64,000 nt of DNA, from positions 62,001-126,000 of the forward strand of contig CAJNDS010002683.1 of the NCBI GenBank assembly GCA_905221605.1, in the 5' to 3' direction. The position numbers were made by a program, and so were the translations under genes. Source of the DNA: Symbiodinium natans (Eukaryota; Sar; Dinophyceae; Suessiales; Symbiodiniaceae). Positions 23,411-35,464 of this stretch are shown here, piece after piece. Below the pieces are notes generated by a model. That model did no database searches. It was not told where the DNA came from and was given only the letters and a program-made list of their open reading frames with translations. How positions within the stretch are numbered: the first letter of the stretch is position 1; every line of letters begins with the position of its first letter.

Positions 23411-25510
23411 CGATTTGGGGCTTAGTAGTGTTCTGGGTTGCTTTCCTCCCCTTTGAACTTTAAATAGGGTTGAAGTTTCCCTTGGGTTATGTTGGTGTAT
23501 TTAGAAAGTAATTCCTAAGAGGCCTCTAGGTTGAGGGTGCGATTGCTTCTTGGGGGGATGCAAGGATTCAGGGTCCAGGGCTTCGATGCAGGGCTTCGGA
23601 TTGATGCTCTGAGCTCGCACTGAGTGACGTACACCGGGGGGTTGTTCCTCATTTCCTTATCAGGCTCCCTTCAGCGTTTCCTTTCAGTCAGGGCTTCCAG
23701 TATAAACACTAGCACGCATGTCAGGATTCTTCTGTTGAGCAACCCCCCTCCCCCGATGCATTTCGACAACTGAGCGTCGCCAGGGGTGGCATCTTCTTCC
23801 AGTGTGCACGCACGAGCCCGAACCCTGAACACCCTCGAGCTTCTCCAAACACACGTCGTATCAGCCTGTATCTCAACAGCAAATACCACAACAACAGCCC
23901 CTCAGCCTGCCCTCCGAAAACCTCATGCTTGCTTTCTTACCCTGAGCTCTGAACTCAATCAACAGCCGCAAGCTTGGGCAGGGTGGCCGACAAAGGTGCT
24001 TGGTCGTGGCTCCAAGCCAACAAACCCGGAGGCTGCACATCTCGACGCCCCCTGCTCCCCAAAGAGCCTAAGCCCCCTCAGCTCCCCAAGCCCCGAAACC
24101 TAACCCTAAACCCTAAACCCTACACCCTAAACCCTAACTGCCCTGTAAACCTCATGAAGCCCTGAAAGAAAAAACCGCCCGAAGCCCGAAGCCGGCAAGC
24201 GCCCTGCAGCGTCGGACTGGTGGCCTCAACTCCTTCCGCAGCAACTTGATCTCGGCTCCTGGAGCTTAGCTTGGGGCTGAAGGTCTTGAAAGGGCTGGGG
24301 GTTTAGGGTGAGGATGGGGTTCTTTTTCTTTGAGAGCCTCCGCACGTCACATACAAGACTAAGGCTTGCATAGAGCTTTTGAGAAAGAGTTGTGAAGACG
24401 TTGGTGGTCATGGCATTTCGACGTGCAGTGCCATTCTGGTCGAATCTTTGCGCATCCACACAAGGCTAAACCCCCCCCAAGGGTACCCGAAGCACCAAAA
24501 TCTCAACCCCCGCAAGCAAAAAGGAGCATTGCCTCAAGCCCGCTGTCTTCCGGGATTGATGCCCAAGCCCGTGTACCCCATGCTTTCTGAACTTCAATTT
24601 CTCGATCCAAGCTCTCCAAACCCCGATTCCCACCCTAAACCCTAAAGCCTATGAGGCTTAAACCCCAAACCCTATAACCCCTAAACCCTAAAGCCTATGA
24701 GCTTAAAACCCTAAACCTTATAACTCCTATATAGACCACTCCATGTCCTAAGCCCTTGCGGGCCTTCCTCAAGCGGGCCGAGGACCTCTGTGGCCTGCAG
24801 AGAGTGGGGTTCAGGGTTCAGGGTTCAGGGTTCAGGGTTCAGGGTTCAGGGTTCAGGGTTCAGGGTTTAGGGTTTAGGGTTTAGGGTGCAGGTTTAGGGG
24901 TTTAGGGTTTGGGGGAGGGAGGCGAAGGGATGGGGGTGGACGGGGTTTTTTAGGCTTTTTCCACAGAAGCATGGGGGCTTTCCAGGACAGCTGCTGACAG
25001 GCTGTTCGGCCTTTGAAAAAAATATATATTTTTTCCTATATGGAGTTATCAGAAAAGAGGGTTGTGCCCCTTTTGGGGTGGTTCCTTTTAATACGGCACA
25101 AAGTTATGGTGTTTTTTGGACGGTACACAAGGAGGACTCCAATTTTGGACGAGCACTATGCAATGCCAAGCCGTGCTGTCCACATTTGCTTGGGGCCTCG
25201 TGGCTCCTGTCAGGCTTGCAGCTTTCAGTAACTCTGAATTTGAGGGCTCAGCTCCTTTTTGAAGGGGAGGGGTTGAAGGGTGGCAGCACAAGTGGATGGA
25301 GCTCAGCTGCTTTCGCATCTTCCGAAGGACTCCCTACTTTGGTCCTGGCCACCACCAAACAGGAGGTGTCCCCCCCCCCCAGCTATTTATGAGCACAAGT
25401 AGCTCTGACAGAGGCCCGAACGTGGGTGTTTAGCTACTCGAACCTCTCCCTGCATCATCAACCTTGAGCCCCAAAACCAGCGGAGCCCTGCAAATTCCTA
25501 AGCAGCGAGC
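23411..25510. repeat. Telomere-like repeat background, no firm gene
   Basis: Contains CCCTAAA-type runs (24096-24140, 24630-24720) and a homogenised array at 24808-24890: eight TTCAGGG units followed by three or four TTTAGGG units. Short islands such as 24742-24800 are open on both strands and cannot be assigned. Confidence 0.6.
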
Positions 25511-25514
25511 CCCT

Positions 25515-25592
25515 AAACCTGGCGGCCACTGAGGCCCCATGCCCAGTTCAACTCCAACTGGGCTAGCCCGGTCCTGGGCCCGTGATGCCGCA
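25515..25592 (-). CDS. Candidate exon, unrecognised
   Basis: The minus frame after TTTTGAG reads TVRHHGPRTGLAQLELNW and ends CGCCAG|GTTTAG, a GT donor. Length about 78 nt. The opposite strand is also open but less protein-like. Confidence 0.3.
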
Positions 25593-25717
25593 CGGTCTCA
25601 AAACAAAAGATTCGGAGGGCTAGGGCTTCTGGTAGGTGAGTTCGAAAAACTGTGCTTGTACATGAACCCGAACTCGGAAATGAAGAACTGGCACGTATCG
25701 TTGTTGTTCGAGCTGGA

Positions 25718-25892
25718 GGCAGCGATCGCAGAGAAGCATAGCGGACCACACGCCTGTGCAACGATCTCAAAAACAGGAGGGCCTCGTATATGGCCACGCT
25801 TTTCTAAAGTGTTGCCATACACAAGGCTGTCGTGCTTTTGTGATCGTTGCAGAGGCGCCTGATCTGCTGTGCTTCCATGCGATCGAGGCACG
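25718..25892. repeat. Long imperfect hairpin
   Basis: Arms 25718-25800 and 25807-25892 are complementary at roughly three quarters of positions, with a loop of about 6 nt. Matching blocks include GCAACGATC, CAAAA, GCCT and TATGGC. As a result both strands encode similar peptides (LQRSQK..LVYG on minus, VQRSQK..LVYG on plus). The shape is that of an inverted duplication; a small-RNA precursor is one possible role. Confidence 0.7.
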
Positions 25893-26229
25893 CAAGAGGA
25901 GCATAGCCGCAGCCGATGCTCGGAACCCAAGCTGCCGGCTGGCGCATTGGGGTGCTGAAGCCGGGTGGTTTCTAAGAACTCCTGCTCCGTCTTCGTGTCA
26001 TTTTGCCAATCAGTGCTCTGCAACCATGAACATGAAACAATCGAATCGCATTCCAGGGGGTCCTTTCGAGGTCGAAAGGCAAGAGCTATTCAGCTATTCT
26101 AATCCCCACCACCAAATAAAGAAGAGTACCTGCTTACATGCACTTGGGGCTATCTTGAGGAAGTTGGGTTGCAAGAGGGATCTCCTAGTCCAATCGTCAA
26201 GCCCCCCAAACCCCCAAACCCAAGTCGTA

Positions 26230-27160
26230 CGCCCTAAGTGACCCGAAGACCTCAAGCCCTAAACCCTAAACCCTAAACCTGAACCCTAAACCCTAAACCC
26301 TGAACCCTAAACCCCAAAACCCTAAACCCTGAAGCGCTGCAACCGCTGCAACCGAAGCGCAGGCCCTGCTGTAGCTTTGCCCGGCCGCGGAGCGATATCA
26401 CCTGCCACTCTGGGGGAAGTCCGGTACTTTGGGCACCAAGGGAACCCCAAAATTGGGGGCATATATCCTATTCTACTATACTTCCTACTAGGGTGTACAT
26501 GAACCATAAACCCTTTTAGGGTTCCTTTTTCCCCCAAGGTGCGCTTTGCTTAAGCACATTGACTTTGTCGATGCGGGTGTAGGGTGGCAGTCTGAGAGCT
26601 GCTTGCTGAAGATTATGAGATCAGGCAGGCAAGAAGGCTTATGCTAGCTGAGCACACCACCAAAGCTACATGACTTGGGGTTTAGTGCTTTTAGGGCCCA
26701 CCCACCTGTGCGAAACCGAACCTGCCACTGTGTAGGGTTCAGAGGGCTTACAGGGTTTAGGAGGTCCAGGGTCTTAAACCCCAAATCCCTGAAACTCCTA
26801 AACCCTGCAAGCCCTGCAAACCCTAAACCTCTAAGCCCTGAACTTTAGGGATTCCGGGCGCATCTGGCAAATGGCCCGGTGCCACACGAGCGAGCTCGGA
26901 GTTGGCCGCGGCGCGCTTTGCGCGGCGCTGAACGAAGTAGTCCTTAGGGGGTGACGGTGGGGGGGGGTGGGGGGGGGCTGGGGGTTCGGGGTTTTAGGGT
27001 TTTAAGCGGTTTAGGGTTTATAGGGTTTCTGTAGGGTTGCAGAGGGCTTTTTTCTAATACAGAGGGGCTCTGTGGGGCTTAGGACGGTTAGGGCGGTCAG
27101 GACGTTTACCCTCTGTGATGTTTTTCCGGTGCACACTACCTCTGGGTTTATCAGGGCTAA
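26230..27160. repeat. Telomere-like repeats with one ambiguous island
   Basis: CCCTAAA arrays at 26257-26335 and many heptamers from 26680 to 27110, plus G-runs at 26955-26990. The island at 26868-26945 is open on both strands (minus: KDYFVQRRAKRAAANSE; plus: WQMARCHTSELGVGRG) and cannot be assigned. Confidence 0.55.
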
Positions 27161-28013
27161 CCCCTCAAGCGGCCAGTTGGCATAGGTGGCTCCTGGGCTT
27201 GGGCTGTTGGAACAAATTTGTGGGGACTACATGGGGCAGCAATTCTTCAGGGCTACTTGAGGCTTGAAGGCCGGTCGTTGGGCCTGCAAAAGTGAGGGCG
27301 TGCGTCGGAGGCTTGCAGCGGCACTTGAGGACAAGGTTGCCTAAGCCTCTTATTCGGGTGATGCACGATGCAACGTGACGCATTCAAATTTACAAACAGA
27401 CCTCAAAAGCCCCCAGCTGGATCGAAGCTCATCCCACAGGGTCTTCATGGGCCCTCTGCATTGTCCATCTTCGCACGCTGGCATGCGAGACTCCCTTGGA
27501 GCGATGCAGCCCGCATGAATCTGAACCCACACCGCTGCACCTCCAATTGTATCGGAGTGCTGGGGCCTGCAGTGACCTGTGTAGGGAAAAGCAGTACCAA
27601 GTCAATCTCGGACTCTATAGGGATGCGTCCAATCAGTTCCAGAAAAAGCTCCAGGCGGTTGCACGGTATACGCTGCTGCTGACGAATCGTCGCTCCAAGA
27701 AGACGGCCGCATGTCGCATGTGGTCTGCATAGCACCAAACCGACTAAGAAGGGCTTCTGGCAACGCTTCGCCAGACTCCAGAGTACAGCACGCTCGGGTG
27801 TATATACGATCTTCAGGAAGGTCATGCCCTGCATTCACGCGCTGTCGCGTTGGATGCGCGGAAAAGCCGTGGAGGCAGTGGCTTTGATGTCGGGCTGCAC
27901 CACTTAAGCTGACGCGGAGATTGTGAATATCAAGGGCATCCCGAATCGAAGTCTCTTCCAAGCTGCTGTCAGCTTCTCGACCGAGTGGGTGGAATGCTAT
28001 AGGACCACTGGGA
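27160..28013. other. Region 3' of the RCC1-like gene, possible last exon
   Basis: Free of telomere-like repeats. On minus, CCCTACACAG|GTC near 27592 looks like an acceptor and is followed by 44 codons to a stop at 27445 (PIQLEVQRCGFRFMRAASL). This could be the last exon of the RCC1-like gene, but no repeat register supports the join. Confidence 0.35.
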
Positions 28014-30334
28014 CTAGGAACATCGCTGGCGCTTGGGAATTGAGGTGTTTGAAGGTCTCTCCCACACAAGGGAGCTGTCCCCACCGAAGTCTGGGTGTCC
28101 CCATGTAACGACTGACCCATTGGCCAAGAGGGCCGCGAAGGCTCCGTTGGTGGACTGAATCCGCTGCACGCATTGCAGCTGTGGCTGGACCTCGCTGCTG
28201 TCCCCGCCGTATCCTGCCAAACCCCACGTCACCACGGATCCGTTTTCCAGAATTGCCGCAAAGGCACTGCTGGATGACTGAATCTCTTGCACACCTCGCA
28301 GCTGATGCTGTACCTCCTGACTCCACCCACCAAGGTGTGGCTCCCCCCAAGTCACCACAGACCCATTTGCCAGGAGGGCTGCAAAAGCATGATGCGAGGC
28401 CTGCAAGCATTGCACATTGCGAAGCTGATGCTTCACGGCGCTGCAGTCACCACCAGCCGCTGTACTACCCCAGGAACACACCGACCCGTCGGCTAAACGT
28501 GCTGCGAAAGCGGAGCTCGATGCTTTGATTTCTTGCACCCCCTGGAGCTCCTTCTGCAGGGCCGAGCTATCGCCTCCGAATCCTGGAGCGCCCCAGCTCA
28601 CCACGGAACCGTCTGCCAGGACCGCGGCAAAGGCACAGCGAGTGGCGGCCACCTGCCGAACACCTTCGTGCGTTCTTGGGCCGTCCCCTCCCAGGTGTGG
28701 GGAGCCCCAGGCGACCAGGGAGCCGTTGCTCAGCACAGCCGCAAAGGCCCCGAAGGTGGCCTGAAGCTGCTGGACGTCCTTCAGCTGATTTTGCACGCGG
28801 GTGCTGTCGCCTCCCTGTGTCGGCAGACCCCATGTCACCACAGCCCCATCTTCCCGTTTGGCCGCGAAAGCCCGTGAGGTGGCCTGGACCTCCTTCACCT
28901 GCTGCAGCTGGGCTCGCACTCCGCTGCTGTCGCCCCCGAAGGAGGCCTCCCAAAGATCCGCAATGGTTTCGGGGCCGGGGAACGCACACCAATAATACGC
29001 ATACGCACACAGGTCATACACGTACACATATATATATATAATATGTATGTATATGTATATGTATATGTACATATGCATGCGGTTCTACAGACGTGCATCT
29101 GTTTCAAACGATGACAAGATGCTAGACGTGTGAATTATCACCACAGGAATTCTCGGAGGAAGTGAAAACTGTCACATACTGCACTTTAACTGGGTTTCCC
29201 GACCCCAGCGTCCACGAACAAGAAAAGCGACTGCAACCCCCAAACTCACTATCTGGCTTTACCGCGGGAAAAAGGTTGAAAGAAGAATGCCTACTCGGCA
29301 GCTGGAGCCTAAACCCTGCCCTAAGCCCTAAACCCTACACCCTCACCCTCTGGGCCTTGCCCCAGGAAACGACGGAGCCATCTTTTCGGAGGGCGGCAAA
29401 GGCCGAGCCGGCGGCCTGGATGCTTTGCACGTCCTCAGTATGCGAACTGGGCTTAAATCGACTGGAAGTCTCTATGACCCACTTACAAGCCCTTTACGTA
29501 CCCCAATAGGGTCATAATTGGGTCATAAGTACAGCTATGATTGGGTTGCTAAGTACCATGAACCTCCAAGAAGTGGGGTTTGTCAGGCGGGAGGTTGAGG
29601 ATTGCGGGTTGAGGGCTGTTGCTCGGCGGGGTGCCGGGTTCAGGGTGAGGAGTTGAAGCTGCATTACCTACGGCCACACAGGCACGCTGAGAAAGTCATC
29701 TGCACAGATTTGTAGGACATCCTGAATCCCGAACTCTGATCCTAAGCCTGGACATAGACTTGCCGATGAACGCCAACTTGGAATGGGTCTTACCATGCAA
29801 TTCTTCGCAGCAAAGCATCCACCAGCTGCGCCTGTACCTCACAGCTGTTTCCGCCCCCAAGTGGATCACCCCAGGTTACCACAGAACCGTCTGCCCGGAG
29901 CGCAGCAAATGCGTAGTCGGACGCCTGGCGTCGGGCTTACGGGGACAAGGATGGAGCCCTCTAAGGCCTCTAAACCCTTTAAGCTCTAAACCACCCTGTC
30001 TGGTAAGGCGCATTAGGTTTCTTGGAGGTTCATGGGTAAGCTATGCTGCAACCCGAATTGCGGTACTTCTAACACCCCAGCCATAACTACCCTAATCCTG
30101 GAAACCCTGCAAGTCTTACACACTACCATGCCCTCTAAACCCTAAATCCTACATCTCCTAAAGTCCTTAAGTCCTAAAGGAACTAAAGTTCTAAAGTTCT
30201 TAAAGTCCTAGAAAGTTCCCAATTCTAAAGCCCCCCCAAGCCCCGCCTTAATGTGGCGGACGGTTTGCAGATGCCCCGACACTTCACGGCTGTCGCCCCC
30301 ATAGGTGGGGCAGCCCCAGGTGTGTACTGCGCCC
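28014..30334 (-). CDS. RCC1-like 41-residue repeat protein, partial
   Basis: Four exons: 30334-30247, 29924-29820, 29433-29356 and 28946-28014. They encode ten repeats of the form GSVVTWG..xFGGDSS..VQxQLxxVQxIQA...AFAALLAD, related to RCC1/UVR8-type propeller repeats common in dinoflagellates. The period is 41 residues in every complete unit except one of 38. The introns fall at three different places in the repeat, and the 41-residue register is kept only if they are removed as GC-AG (30246-29925), GA-AG (29819-29434) and GC-AG (29355-28947). The 5' exons are missing from view: exon 1 starts in phase with one base of a split codon. In the last exon the frame leaves the repeat at GGDSS (SLVWERP) and stops at 28014, so a further donor is likely just before. 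Function unknown; a protein-interaction propeller is likely. Upstream of the last exon an (AT)n tract lies in the intron. Confidence 0.93.
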
Positions 30335-31700
30335 CTGGGGCTCAAGTACCTGGGGTTTAGGGTTTAGGGTTCAGGGTTTAGGGCCTCATCCCTATGAACC
30401 CCCTCCTTAGACCCCCCCCCCCCCAAGGACCCGAAAAAATGACGGAAATACGGCTGATGATGAGTAGTTGTCTCGGTACAGCATGAAAAACCAGCAATCA
30501 TCCTCATGACTAAGCAATCCGCGTTATGGATACTTGAGACGTCTTTTCATGGTTACTGAGGTTTCAACAGCACGGTCTTTGGATCACGAACGAACTCCTC
30601 CAAAGCAAGCCCACACACAAATCCCCTTAAACCCTACCCTTCATGTGCAGTCGGCAATACAGCGAAATGTGGCCGAAACAGAAAAACAAACTTGTTCGGA
30701 AATTAAAAGGCATCCTTCCCGTTCCCGCCCCTCGTCAGCTTGAGGAAAGCGAGGGCTAAAGCTAACAAAAACTTGGCCATGGAAGAGGAGGCACCGGGAG
30801 CAGAGAGAGAGAGAGAGAGAGAGCGCCCAGCCAGCCAAACTTAACCCTTAACCCAAAACCCGAGACCCTGAAGCCAAACTTAACCCTTTAACCCGAAACC
30901 CTAAAGCCCTAAAACCCCTGTATAACCCCAACCCTAAACCCTAAACCCTAAACCCGAAACCCAAAACCCTAAACCCTAAACCCGAAACCCTAAACTCCCT
31001 TGCAGGGGCACGCGAAGGCGCGGCTGGTCGAGGCGAGCTGCGGCCCCCGCGCCTGCGCGGCTACCTGGGGGCCCATGCTTGATGGGGGGAACTTATCTAT
31101 ACTCCCCTTAGGACCTTAACGAACAAAGTCAATTTTAATATTATTCCCTGGGTTTGTATATGATAAATACTATTGTCATTATTATTCCCTTCGGTTGTAT
31201 ATACATAAAGGTAAAGAATTCCGAAGGGGGCTTTAGCCATGGGGCTAGGGGTTTGTACGATTTGTGGGGGCCTATGAAGGCCTGTTTATGGTGAATTATG
31301 GGGTTATTGTAGGGCTTATGGGGTTTGAAGTGGTTATGGGGCCTCCAGCCGCAAAGCCTCAATGTAAGACCGCAAGAAACACCCAAAGCCCTAGACCCTA
31401 ACCCCCAATTTCAACTCTAGAGCCTGCGGCCCGTTGCACCTTGGGTTTGGGGGAACCCGTTTTGGCCTGTGTAAGTCCGGTAAACCCTAAACCCTAAATA
31501 AACCAATAGAAGCCCAAAGCTAATTTGGCAAGCTGCCGTATCCCCTTGGCGCAGCCCGGAGTCACAGAGCCGACAAGAGTCCAGCAGCACCTCTCCTGCC
31601 GATTAGCGAAATTCAGAATTTGGGGGTTTGGATTTTTCTGGGGGGGGTTGGGGTTTTGGGGCCAGCTCCTCCGAATCGCAGAACCCAAAACCCTGCTTGG
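30335..31700. repeat. Telomere-like repeats, GA tract, no firm gene
   Basis: TTTAGGG words at 30355-30385, (GA)n at 30803-30822, and CCCTAAA/CCCGAAA runs at 30840-31005. The island 31008-31085 is open on plus (HAKARLVEASCGPRACAA). An AT-richer part lies at 31120-31230. Confidence 0.55.
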
Positions 31701-31704
31701 AGGC

Positions 31705-32178
31705 TCATGGACACGTGTGACCAAGGTTAGAAGCAAGGTAACCTAAACACCTATGTAGGACACTTCGAACGCCAAGCTTGAAATACCCAACCGACCCATG
31801 AAGCTCCATCAAAGTCCCAGCCCGCCCGCGTCCTGAGGGTGTGACCAGGCTTTCCAGACCGATTCCCAGCTCGCCTTCTGCGCGCTGCCTACATACAGGG
31901 ACTTGCCCGGGTCCCTTTTTGGGCAGTGAGAGGGGCTCATGAGGGGCTATAACCTGCTGGTTGGCTCGCAAGGCCATGTCCCTGAGCTTATATCTTCGAG
32001 ACTTTATAAGGGTATAGGAGTCTCCCGAGATCTGCCTCAGCGCCTCCACTGTTCCAAGCTCGGGCACGTGGACTCGTGCCGACGATGTCCATTTGGATTC
32101 AGAGCCCAAGCCATCAACTCGACCATTAGATTCGAACTCTGTTGCCGCAACCTTTGCTATGTTTGCCAAGGTACCCAT
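31705..32178 (-). CDS. Open frame of 157 codons, unrecognised
   Basis: Begins ATG at 32178 (MGTLANIAKVAATEFESNG) and remains open to 31705, with words such as VPELGTVEALRQISGD, YKLRDMALRANQQVIA and ELGIGLESLVTPSGRG. It is the longest non-repeat frame here and lacks simple-sequence content, but third positions are not G/C-biased and no family is recognised. Just upstream on plus (32167-32260) another frame reads YLGVLVPAGTSTTEER, so the strand is not certain. Confidence 0.35.
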   Translation of the reverse strand: MGTLANIAKVAATEFESNGRVDGLGSESKWTSSARVHVPELGTVEALRQISGDSYTLIKSRRYKLRDMALRANQQVIAPHEPLSLPKKGPGQVPVCRQRAEGELGIGLESLVTPSGRGRAGTLMELHGSVGYFKLGVRSVLHRCLGYLASNLGHTCP

Positions 32179-32499
32179 GAGCTGCTACTTAGGTGTCTTG
32201 GTGCCTGCCGGCACTTCCACCACAGAAGAGCGGAGTGCTGCGGTACGCACAACTTGGGCGGCTCAGAAGCCCAAAGAACCTCCCACGTGCCTGCAGGCTG
32301 ACAGACTCCACCCTCAAACTCCTGAAGCTCTCCTAGCAATCCTTCTTGGACTTTACTTGGAGGTTCATAGCTACAAGGCTTCTATTCTACTGTCACCCAT
32401 TCTTATACCCACCTAAACAACCCTATACGGGATCGTCTAATCTCTGGTATCCCCCGATAACTTGAAGGGGTAGACCCAAAACCCTTAACCCGAAACCTA

Positions 32500-34180
32500 C
32501 ACCCTAAGCCCTTTATACTCGAGCACATATAAGTTCCGAAGCCTCAAAGCCTCGTAACTCTCCAGGCGCCCGGCGTAGAGGAACCCTGCTGAGCAGAGGG
32601 CCAAGCCCACCTGACAGGATTGGTTGAGCTTTTCTGGGATGTTAGCTTCGATTAGGCGTTCAGTAGGCTTTAGCAGGGTTTAGCAGGAAGAGCTTTGGGG
32701 GGCTCACTTTGGGGCATCCTCGACTTCAAACCCCAAACCCCCTAATCCCCCCACCACCACTTCAGGGATCTTAGAAATCCCCAAAACCATGTCAAACCTC
32801 CAATAACGACAATTAAACAGACCAAGAACTTCGCCAAGGGAGCCGCTGCAGGTCTGGGCACGTCATCGCGGCGTGCTTGGGGCTTAGGGGGGAGAGACTT
32901 CCCGGAGGTTGGGGGTTCAGGAAGCGGCCAACATCGCTCCACCAAGGGCCCGGCCCAGACCTGCCGGGCGATGGCCATGGCCTGCAGGGCTTCACGGGGC
33001 TTAGGGAAGTTTAGGGGTTTGAGGGGCTGAAGGGTCGTTTTAGGGCTTTCAGGACTTGAGGGATTGGGGGTTGAAGGGTTTTCGGGGTATCCTTGTGTTA
33101 ACATCTCGTGTCCGCACGCCACAGAGCAGATCGACTTGCACATGAAGGAACCGACTTGTAACGTCCCAACACTTCAGGGCTTCAGAATTCAGGGTTTGTG
33201 GTCTCGGTTCGTCCTCCCCCCAAAAGTTTGAGGGGTTGCAGGACTCGACCCTTAAACCCACGAAAGCCTGCAATTAAGCCTTAAGCTCTGGGGACCAAGC
33301 AATTCCGAGCACCAGCAGGGGCATCGTGATCTCTACGCCTCGCCCCACAACGTTTGGAGGGTTTGCAGGGTTTGGAGGGTTTGTAGGGTTTGTAGGGTGT
33401 GTAGGGTTTCTAGGGTTGCTAGGGTTCGTAGGGATTCTAGGGTTTCGGGCTTAGGGTGCATAAAGCTTTGGAGGTTCTACTGCATTGTGATCTTTAGCTT
33501 TACAAGGTTTCAGGTGCAAGATTTTCTTGTTGACGACTTAGCGGACTGAGCCTGCCGCAATCCTCACGTCTGAGAACTTCTAAACCTAATCCTGTAAACC
33601 CCAAACTCTAAACCCTAGCCCCTACTGGTCTAGCAGTCATGAAAAAGCACTAACCCCTTAAGAAAAAAGAGAACGAGGCCTCTGCCTTCCCCCAACTTCC
33701 GGCCCGGCACCTGGGGCCCGCCGGGGTGGCCGTGGAGTTAGCATGCGGCACCTGACGCGTGTTTTTTTGTGGGCTTTCGGGTTTGGGAGTCTTAAAAGAG
33801 TCCTAGGGTCTTGCTTTAGGGCCCAGAGAAAGCCTGAAACCCTACAACCTTGAACCTCCTGCTGAACAGGTGTTCAAGGCCTGGAGCTCAGAAGAAATCG
33901 CAAGGAAGTAAGGTTTTAGGGTTCAGGCGCCCATAAATAAAGGAAGCCATGCTAGTGTGAAGTCCTATGTGTCGTGTTTGTCGCACACATCTAGGATGTT
34001 TGGTTCAACTTTCAATGCCCTCCAGTCCAGGTGGCCAACAAATGCGCAAACTGAACTAAACCGGCGACAAACAGCGTAACCCCCCTGTTCAGTGGCCGTT
34101 AAGAACAGGCCTAAATGCAATCAGACATCTGCTTGAGCACCCCTTTGATTACACACTGAAAACCTCTTACGTAAAGCCCC
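32500..34180. repeat. Telomere-like background with a possible minus exon
   Basis: TTTAGGG/TTGTAGGG words at 33355-33450. A minus island at 32985-32900 (MAIARQVWAGPLVERCW, after CAG|GCC) and its continuation near 32880-32820 may be exons. Otherwise nothing recognised. Confidence 0.35.
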
Positions 34181-34236
34181 TAGCCCGCAAACCCCAAGAA
34201 CTGAACCCACACAACTCCTATGCAACTCATCCTGGC

Positions 34237-35045
34237 CCAGGTGCGACACATAAAGATGGTACCGAGGGGCACAGCCGCCGCGCGGTTGCAGTCAATAACG
34301 GCACGCTGCTCCTTGGTCGCAAGCAACCCAAATCCCCAAAAGCCACCCAACCCCCCCCCCCCCCCCCCCCCCCCCCCACTCCCTAAACCTTGAACATCCA
34401 AAACGCTAGCTCCTAAACACAACCCCAACCCCCACCCCATCAACATGCTGCAAGCTTGTTTCCTGAAATTTGGCTCCGACGCGGCGATGGAGGAATGCCG
34501 GATTTAAGTTCTACTGTTATTGGTGGAGTTTAGGGTTGAGCCCGGCTTATGGATCAGGGTTCGAGACCGCCACCCCGAACACGCTCAACGCCCTAAGCCG
34601 CAAACCCTTCTTCAACAACCCTAAACCCTAAACCCTAAAACCTAAATCCTAAACCCTAACCCCTAAACCATGCACATTTGGGGCACCCAGCCGACTCCAA
34701 GGCCAGCCAGCAGCGCGCGCGAACTGGGGCGCAGTAGGCTTTGGGTTCTTTGAGTGTAGGGCTTTCTTTAGAACCACCCCCCGCACTTCCTAGTTGAGGA
34801 CTCTGGCGCTTTTTTGCATTTGGCTTTTGGGGGGGGGGGGGGGGGGGCGTTTGGAGGGTTTAGGTTTGGGCTTGTGGCGGCTAAGTTGAGGGGTTTATTT
34901 CTTGGGGCCCTGTAGGGATTACCTGAACCTCCCCCTTTACCTTCTCTGTAGAAGAACCCTTCAAAATTCGTCGGCTCGAGGGGTCTGTGGGGGCCCTTGA
35001 AGCTGAGCCCGAGGCGGACCAGCAACTCCTCCAAGGGACATGGAT
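34237..35045 (-). CDS. Candidate exons, unrecognised
   Basis: Two minus islands. 34311-34237 follows AAG|GAG, reads EQRAVIDCNRAAAVPLGTIF and ends TGG|GC, giving exactly 25 codons with about 75% G/C third positions. About 35045-34960 reads CPLEELLVRLGLSFKGPHRP. Between them lie a G-run (34830-34847) and telomere-like words (34616-34670). They may be exons of one gene. No family recognised. Confidence 0.4.
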
Positions 35046-35250
35046 GGCGAACCCTCCCTAAGCCCCCCCAAAAGCCTTCAAAGAAGGCCCAAGGAACCCT
35101 CAAACCGCAAGCTTATCTGAACGCTAAGCTCAATGAGACGTGAGGTAGCGGCGCACTTCAGGAAAGGCAAGGTTCCGAGTCCGAATATCGGGGCTTATCT
35201 AATCCAAAACTAGAACCCGTATTTATGTTGGGTAGCGTGCATTCTGATTA

Positions 35251-35464
35251 GAAAGGGATTGCAAAGGGACATCGATCCTTTCGGCTTCTGTACTGCCCCT
35301 GTGGCCCGGACTCCTCATGTTCCAAGGACTTGCACGGGCTGAAGCTCGGGCTTCGGTGCTTCAATGAGTTCGCTAGGGAGGCCACTGCGCAGGGCGCCCT
35401 TAGCTTTCCTTCGGCCTCAAGCGGCTTCTCGGTTCAAGACTTTTTGGGGTTTAGGGCTGTTTAG
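35251..35464 (+). CDS. Candidate Cys-rich exon, unrecognised
   Basis: A plus frame open from about 35251 to a stop at 35464. Its core (35268-35392) reads RLLYCPCGPDSSCSKDLHGL and LRCFNEFAREATAQ with good codon bias; the end of the frame runs into telomere-like sequence, so the exon probably stops near GCGCAG (35392). CPC and SSC suggest a small metal- or disulfide-bearing segment, but no family is recognised. Confidence 0.45.

Noticed and set aside
25756-26241. Plus ORF of 161 codons and minus ORF of 141 codons
   Set aside because: Their shared peptide arises from the hairpin read on both strands; no independent coding support.
32167-32260. Plus frame LGVLVPAGTSTTEERSAAV resembling the start of a family-31 glycosyltransferase
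   Set aside because: Only one short motif-like segment; the opposite strand carries a longer open frame next to it and no further glycosyltransferase motifs were found.
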